Of a stretch of 64,000 nucleotides of DNA, positions 60,296 to 64,000 are shown one piece after another (the first letter of the stretch is position 1; each line of letters opens with the position of its first letter). This DNA is from CAVSRC01 sp963730325 (GTDB lineage Bacteria; Pseudomonadota; Alphaproteobacteria; Rhizobiales; Kaistiaceae). The notes under the pieces are model-generated. The model was given only the letters and a program-made list of their open reading frames with translations, did not search any database and was not told the origin of the DNA. Position numbers and translations under genes: made by a program. The stretch lies in NCBI GenBank assembly GCA_963730325.1, contig CAVSRC010000012.1, positions 148,659 through 212,658 of the forward strand, written 5' to 3'.

Positions 60296-60574
60296 ATGGC
60301 GACGTTTATGATGTTCGGGAAATATTCGGCCCAGGCGCTCAAGGGCATCAGCCCCGAGCGCACCGAACAGACCAGGGTGATCATCAAGGAGCACGGCGGC
60401 GAGCTGATGGCCGGCTATGCCGTGGCCGGCGGTCTCGATATCGTGCTCATCGTCGAGCTGCCGGATAACGCCCGCGCCATGGCGGTGTCCGCCGCGCTCA
60501 CCAAACTGACGGGCGTGGCCTTCACCACCTCGCCGGCGGTCACGCTGGAGGAGTTCGACAAGGAAAACGTCTGA
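60296..60574 (+). CDS. GYD domain protein
   Basis: A 92-residue ferredoxin-like GYD domain protein: MATFMMFGKYSAQALKGISPERTEQTRVIIKEHGGELMAGYAVAGGLDIVLIVELPDN. The GGELMAGYAV pattern is the family mark. It probably forms a small oligomer of unknown function. The start ATG 60296 has GGGAGA upstream. Confidence 0.9.
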   Translation: MATFMMFGKYSAQALKGISPERTEQTRVIIKEHGGELMAGYAVAGGLDIVLIVELPDNARAMAVSAALTKLTGVAFTTSPAVTLEEFDKENV

Positions 60575-61077
60575 TCGATCCGCTCTCCGACCGTCCCCGC
60601 GCAGGCGGGGACCCAGGTCGGAGTCGACGTTCCGACGATACGCGTGATGCTCGGGCAAGGGCAGGGTGGCGCGGCGGTTTCCCTGCTCCCCCGGGAAAGG
60701 AGGAGGCCCGGGCGCATCAAGAGATGTGGCGGGTTGCAGGCGTGCGAGGCGCGTTTGCCTTTTCGGAAGTTTCGCGAGGCCACGACAGGCCGGCGCAAAT
60801 AGATCGATCGTTGACCGCCGGTTCGGCACGGCGATGCCGGTCAGATTCGCGTGGCGCGGCGCGCCCGTGAGTTGGCGCCCAGGTGGAGCGGGGTCGTATG
60901 GGCCCGCTCGAAGCAAGAACCCCTCGAAACACCTGTGCAAAACCAGTCTTGTGCGGTGTTTTGCCCGTTTGATGAGCAGCGGATGGCGCGTTATTCCTGT
61001 GTTTGGACAACGTCCGCTGAATCAATACAGCAAGACGGGAGATGTCCTAAGAATTAGAATAAGAAGGAACTGCTAGG
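60575..61077. other. 503-base gap before the hydrolase gene
   Basis: It starts with a palindromic repeat fragment (GTCCCCGCGCAGGCGGGGAC, 60593-60612). Toward the next gene it becomes A/T-richer and contains an inverted repeat, AAACACC (60927-60933) with GGTGTTT (60955-60961), which could be an operator. No gene is seen. Confidence 0.5.
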
Positions 61078-62913
61078 ATGACGCCTCTCTTCAGCCGAAA
61101 TCGGCTCTGGTTGGCAGTGTCGCTTGTCCTCTTCATTATATCGGCCATCGGCGCGTCGTGGGTGCAGACATCGGGGGGCGACGTCAAAATCAAGGATTTG
61201 CGCTGGGAATCGCCGTCCGGGTACGTGCAGAGCGCGCTCCTGTTGAAGCCGGACGGCGTGTCGGCGGAAAATCCCGCGCCGGCTATCGTCGCCAGTCATG
61301 GCATGTTGAACAGTCGCGAGATGCAGGACTCGGTCTATGTCGAGCTGGCGCGGCGCGGCTATGTCGTCATCGCCATGGACATGTATGGCCACGGCTTCTC
61401 GGAAGTGCTGACCGGACCGCAGCGTGACAAGACCCGCGGCACCGGTGTCTATGACGGCGCGGAGCTCGCCGCGTCGCTGCCTTATGTCGACAAGAGCAAG
61501 ATCGGCATCACCGGCCATTCCTACGGCGGCCGGTCGTCCAACTGGTCGATCGACATCGACAACACGCGGGCGCAGCCCATCGTTTCGGCGGTGCTGCTGC
61601 AGGCGGCGGACGCCACCTACATCGATCCGAACAGCAAGAAGTTCGTCAATGTCTATGGCGGGCGCGATGTCGGCATCATTGCCGACGACCACGACGAGTT
61701 CTTCTTCCGTGGCGCCAAGCCGGATGGAACCAAGGCGAAGCCGGCGGAGTTCCTGGAGACCAACAACGCCCAGTCGTTCCTCCATTTCGGCATGCAGCCG
61801 GAAGAGATCAGCGACGTGCGGGTCGCCGACAAGATCTACACCGAAACCGTCGACGGCAAGGACGCTGCGCGCGTCGTCTACATGCTGGCGATGACGCATC
61901 CCTGGGTGCCGTTCTCACAGCGTTCGACCGCCCGTGTCGTGGAGTTCTTCGATCATGCCTTCGGTGCGCCGACCCCGATCGACAGCAACGCCCAGGTCTG
62001 GCAGTACAAGGAAGCCTTCAACGCGCTCGGCCTCATTGCCTTCGCGATCTTCCTGGTAAGCTTCACCAAGGTGCTGCTCGGGACCCCGGTCTTCGCCAGC
62101 CTGCGTCACGATGTGCCGGCGGCGGCGCCGCTCAACGCAAAGTCGCCGCTTGGCTGGCTGTGGGGCGGCATGGTCGCCTCGGCGATCGTCTCGCTGGCCA
62201 GCTACATGCTGCTGTTCGATCCCGTGCAGAAGCTGCAGCCGGGGTTCCGCACCCAGTATCCGCCGCTGTTTATCGGCATCTGGGCCGCGGTCAACGGGCT
62301 GTTCGCGCTGGCGTTGCTGGCGGCCTATTACAGGGCCTCCGGCAAGAACCAGGGCATGAACCTGCGCGATGTCGGCGTGACGATCAGCGGACGGGCACTG
62401 TGGCTGACCGTGGTGCTGGCGATCGAGGTGGTCGCCGTGGCCTATGCCATCGTGTTCGCGGCGGACTACCTGTTCAAGGTCGACTTCCGGCTGTGGGTGC
62501 TGGCTATCAAGCCGTTCACGGTCGAGCGCGTTCCGTTCGCTCTGGCGATGATCCCGCTGTTCGGGCTCTATTTCGTCGGCAGCTCGGTGGCGCTGAATGC
62601 GTTCCAGCGTTTCACCCTGTTCGGCCGCGAGTGGGTCAACACGACGGTGGTCGCCTTCTTCGCGTCGCTCAGCGGCATCGTGGTGCTGCTGCTGCAATAC
62701 GGCACCTTCTACGCCACGGGTGAAATGAATCCGATGATCCAGGCGATGGAAGGCATCTACATGATCCCGGTGGTCGTGCTGCTGTTCGTCGCAGCGGTGA
62801 TCGCGCGCAAGATCTATCGCGCCACCAACAATCCCTATCTCGGTGGCCTGATCAACACGCTGGCGGTGACCCTGATCACCATTGCCAACACGCAGACGCT
62901 TCACATGAGCTGA
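61078..62913 (+). CDS. Alpha/beta hydrolase fused to a polytopic membrane domain
   Basis: A 611-residue protein. An N-terminal membrane helix (about residues 9-29) is followed by a hydrolase domain of dienelactone-hydrolase/S9-peptidase type: oxyanion loop VASHGM (71-76), IAMDMYGHG, and the nucleophile elbow GITGHSYGG with Ser148; a likely catalytic His is in LAMTHPWVP. From about 320 to the end there are seven or so membrane segments. The hydrolase part would be periplasmic. Such a joint protein could act on lipids or cell-wall components; the substrate is unknown. Start ATG 61078 has an AAGGAACTGC leader. Confidence 0.75.
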   Translation: MTPLFSRNRLWLAVSLVLFIISAIGASWVQTSGGDVKIKDLRWESPSGYVQSALLLKPDGVSAENPAPAIVASHGMLNSREMQDSVYVELARRGYVVIAMDMYGHGFSEVLTGPQRDKTRGTGVYDGAELAASLPYVDKSKIGITGHSYGGRSSNWSIDIDNTRAQPIVSAVLLQAADATYIDPNSKKFVNVYGGRDVGIIADDHDEFFFRGAKPDGTKAKPAEFLETNNAQSFLHFGMQPEEISDVRVADKIYTETVDGKDAARVVYMLAMTHPWVPFSQRSTARVVEFFDHAFGAPTPIDSNAQVWQYKEAFNALGLIAFAIFLVSFTKVLLGTPVFASLRHDVPAAAPLNAKSPLGWLWGGMVASAIVSLASYMLLFDPVQKLQPGFRTQYPPLFIGIWAAVNGLFALALLAAYYRASGKNQGMNLRDVGVTISGRALWLTVVLAIEVVAVAYAIVFAADYLFKVDFRLWVLAIKPFTVERVPFALAMIPLFGLYFVGSSVALNAFQRFTLFGREWVNTTVVAFFASLSGIVVLLLQYGTFYATGEMNPMIQAMEGIYMIPVVVLLFVAAVIARKIYRATNNPYLGGLINTLAVTLITIANTQTLHMS

Positions 62914-62924
62914 TGGGTAACCGG

Positions 62925-62948
62925 CGTGGCGGAATCGAAACCGCCACG
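62925..62948 (+). terminator. Terminator-like hairpin after the hydrolase gene
   Basis: Perfect stem CGTGGCGG/CCGCCACG with an AATCGAAA loop, 12 bases after the stop codon. No T-run follows, so its strength is uncertain. Confidence 0.55.
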
Positions 62949-62967
62949 CGTCTTCGACGCCCACCAA

Positions 62968-62997
62968 GCCGGACATGGGGTGAACCCCGTGTCCGGC
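62968..62997. repeat. Long hairpin in the gap
   Basis: GCCGGACATGGGGT/ACCCCGTGTCCGGC, 14 pairs with one G-T, and hardly any loop. GC-rich palindrome of the intergenic type. Confidence 0.7.
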
Positions 62998-63017
62998 GGG
63001 CAGGGGCGGAAATCAAC

Positions 63018-63053
63018 GGGAGGCGTGGATCTCACGCCTCCCCGATTTCTCTT
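63018..63053. terminator. Perfect hairpin with pyrimidine tail
   Basis: GGGAGGCGTG/CACGCCTCCC with a GATCT loop, followed on the + strand by CGATTTCTCTT. Reads as a transcription end for the rightward gene and may serve the convergent SIMPL gene as well. Confidence 0.65.
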
Positions 63054-63095
63054 GAGGGCTTTCGGCCACTGCACCGCTCGTGGCGCGTGGCGCCC

Positions 63096-63809
63096 CTATT
63101 TCGGCGCCACCTCCCAGACGATCTGGGCGCTGGCCGTGACCGCGGCCTGGCCGGGCATCACCGGCGCCGGTGCCGCCTTGGCTGCCATGTCGAATGCCAT
63201 GATGGGTCCGCGCCTGCCGTTCTCGTCGGCGTTGAGCGAGAGGATGCGTACCAGGCGCAGGCCCGCCGCGTCGGCCATCAGCGCGGCCTTGGCCCTGGCG
63301 TCGGCGATCGCCGCGCGGATGGCGTCGTTGGCCGCCGTTTCGCGGTCGGAGAGGTCGAAGGCGATGCCGCCCACCCGGTTGGCGCCGGCCTTGACCACCG
63401 CGTCGAGCAGGGCGCCCGATTTCGCCACGTCGCGTACGGTGACGCGCACCTGGTTCACCACCCGGTAGCCGACGATTGCCGGCGGCCGGTCGCTGGCGCG
63501 CTGGTCCGGCTGCTCGTAGACCGGGTCGATGGAAAAGCCGGAGGTGGCGATGTCCTTCTCGTCGATGCCGGCCGCCTTGATGGCCTCGATCGCTTTTGCG
63601 AGGTCGGCCGAATTGGCGGCCAGCGCCGCGCTCGCCTCGGCAGCCTCCGAGGTCACGCCGATCGAGACGATGGCGATGTCCGGCACCACCATCACCTCGC
63701 CGGTGCCGTTCGCCTGAAGCTGGGGCACGGGCGGGCCGTTGTCGGCGCGCGCCACGGCCGGGGCCGCCAGCAGTGCGGTGGCGGCAAGCGCGGCAAGCCA
63801 TGATCTCAT
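63096..63809 (-). CDS. SIMPL domain protein (DUF541)
   Basis: A 237-residue exported protein: signal peptide (residues 1-22, ending ARA) and a SIMPL/DUF541 domain of the beta-barrel-ring type, with VPQLQANGTGEVMVVPDIAIVSIGVTSEA and YRVVNQVRVTVRDVAKSGALLDAVVKAGANRVGGIAF. Members form periplasmic multimers linked to oxidative-stress protection. The ATG at 63809 gives a proper signal peptide. Confidence 0.93.
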   Translation of the reverse strand: MRSWLAALAATALLAAPAVARADNGPPVPQLQANGTGEVMVVPDIAIVSIGVTSEAAEASAALAANSADLAKAIEAIKAAGIDEKDIATSGFSIDPVYEQPDQRASDRPPAIVGYRVVNQVRVTVRDVAKSGALLDAVVKAGANRVGGIAFDLSDRETAANDAIRAAIADARAKAALMADAAGLRLVRILSLNADENGRRGPIMAFDMAAKAAPAPVMPGQAAVTASAQIVWEVAPK

Positions 63810-63883
63810 CGTCGGTCTCCATGGGTGTAGACTGGTTGGCGGGCAAACTTGCCGGCAAAAGCGTCCGTATTGCGGCCGGTGGC

Positions 63884-63911
63884 TTGCCGTCGCCCGCCCG
63901 TCATGTATATC
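63884..63911 (+). promoter_or_regulatory. Probable tRNA promoter
   Basis: TTGCCG (63884-63889) and TATATC (63906-63911), spacing 16 bases, 18 bases before the tRNA. Reasonable sigma-70 type elements. Confidence 0.5.
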
Positions 63912-63929
63912 GGCGGGGTCAGCGTTGCC

Positions 63930-64000
63930 GGGCCTGTAGCTCAATGGTTAGAGCCGGTCGCTCATAACGATCTGGTTGCAGGTTCGAGTCCTGCCGGGCC
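63930..64000 (+). tRNA. tRNA with CAU anticodon, cut by the window end
   Basis: Acceptor GGGCCTG (63930-63936), D-arm with GCTCAATGGTTAGAGC, anticodon loop CTCATAA (anticodon CAT) in a GGTCG/CGATC stem, and T-arm GCAGG TTCGAGT CCTGC. The final acceptor base pair and the discriminator lie beyond base 64000. The CAU anticodon with this body resembles tRNA-Ile2 (lysidine-modified, as E. coli ileX) more than elongator or initiator tRNA-Met, but the assignment is not certain. Confidence 0.9.

Overview
This is GC-rich core chromosome of an alphaproteobacterium, most likely of the order Hyphomicrobiales (Rhizobiales). The signs are: an RpoD with a long acidic insert, a DnaG without zinc ligands, a CarB with a central charged insert, DUF1127, DUF72, DUF992 and DUF302 proteins, GC-rich palindromic intergenic repeats, and housekeeping genes (uvrB, pckA, trxB, greA, carB, carA, yqeY, dnaG, rpoD). 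No rRNA, CRISPR array, prophage or intact insertion sequence is visible. The genus cannot be fixed from this window.

Layout. 1-7.4 kb: the 3' part of uvrB, then small proteins (DUF1127, cupin, DUF1697, a 49-residue lysine-rich protein), a DUF72 protein and a secreted RlpA-like protein. 7.4-10.4 kb: a molybdate module (modE, modA, modB, modC, leftward) with a perfect Mo-box-like palindrome just before modA. 10.6-17.1 kb: SRPBCC protein, pckA, GST, OsmC-like, PAP2 phosphatase and aspartate aminotransferase. 17.1-22.9 kb: an accessory-looking block with two adjacent ParA-like proteins (one with a degenerate P-loop), two tandem paralogous exported proteins, and a three-gene operon ending in a PaaK-like adenylating enzyme. 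23-31.8 kb: CorA, DUF992, a divergent EF-G-like GTPase, a TetR regulator facing a frameshifted SDR gene across a clear operator/promoter, MsrP, a LysR regulator and TrxB. 32-45.4 kb: an orphan ParA with a small partner, greA-carB, several small conserved proteins and carA-yqeY. 45.4-53.4 kb: GST, a Pro/Ala-rich membrane protein, aldo/keto reductase, DUF4239 protein, a cyclase/ATPase regulator and a repeat array. 53.4-57.6 kb: dnaG-rpoD.

The most unusual region follows rpoD (57.6-60.1 kb). The end of rpoD is present three times: in the gene, as a 44-bp synonymously diverged remnant, and as a 135-bp copy after a small membrane-protein gene. Then come palindromic repeats, a tRNA T-arm relic with a terminator, mosaic repeats, and an approximately 290-nt segment that folds into several strong helices with three GNRA loops on the + strand (a candidate structured RNA). 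The window closes with a GYD protein, a large membrane-anchored alpha/beta hydrolase, a SIMPL-domain protein and a CAU-anticodon tRNA cut by the window edge.

Genes that act together: ModABC imports molybdate under ModE, and MsrP is a molybdenum enzyme in the same window. CarA and CarB make carbamoyl phosphate but are coded 5.3 kb apart. DnaG and RpoD form the remaining part of the macromolecular-synthesis cluster.
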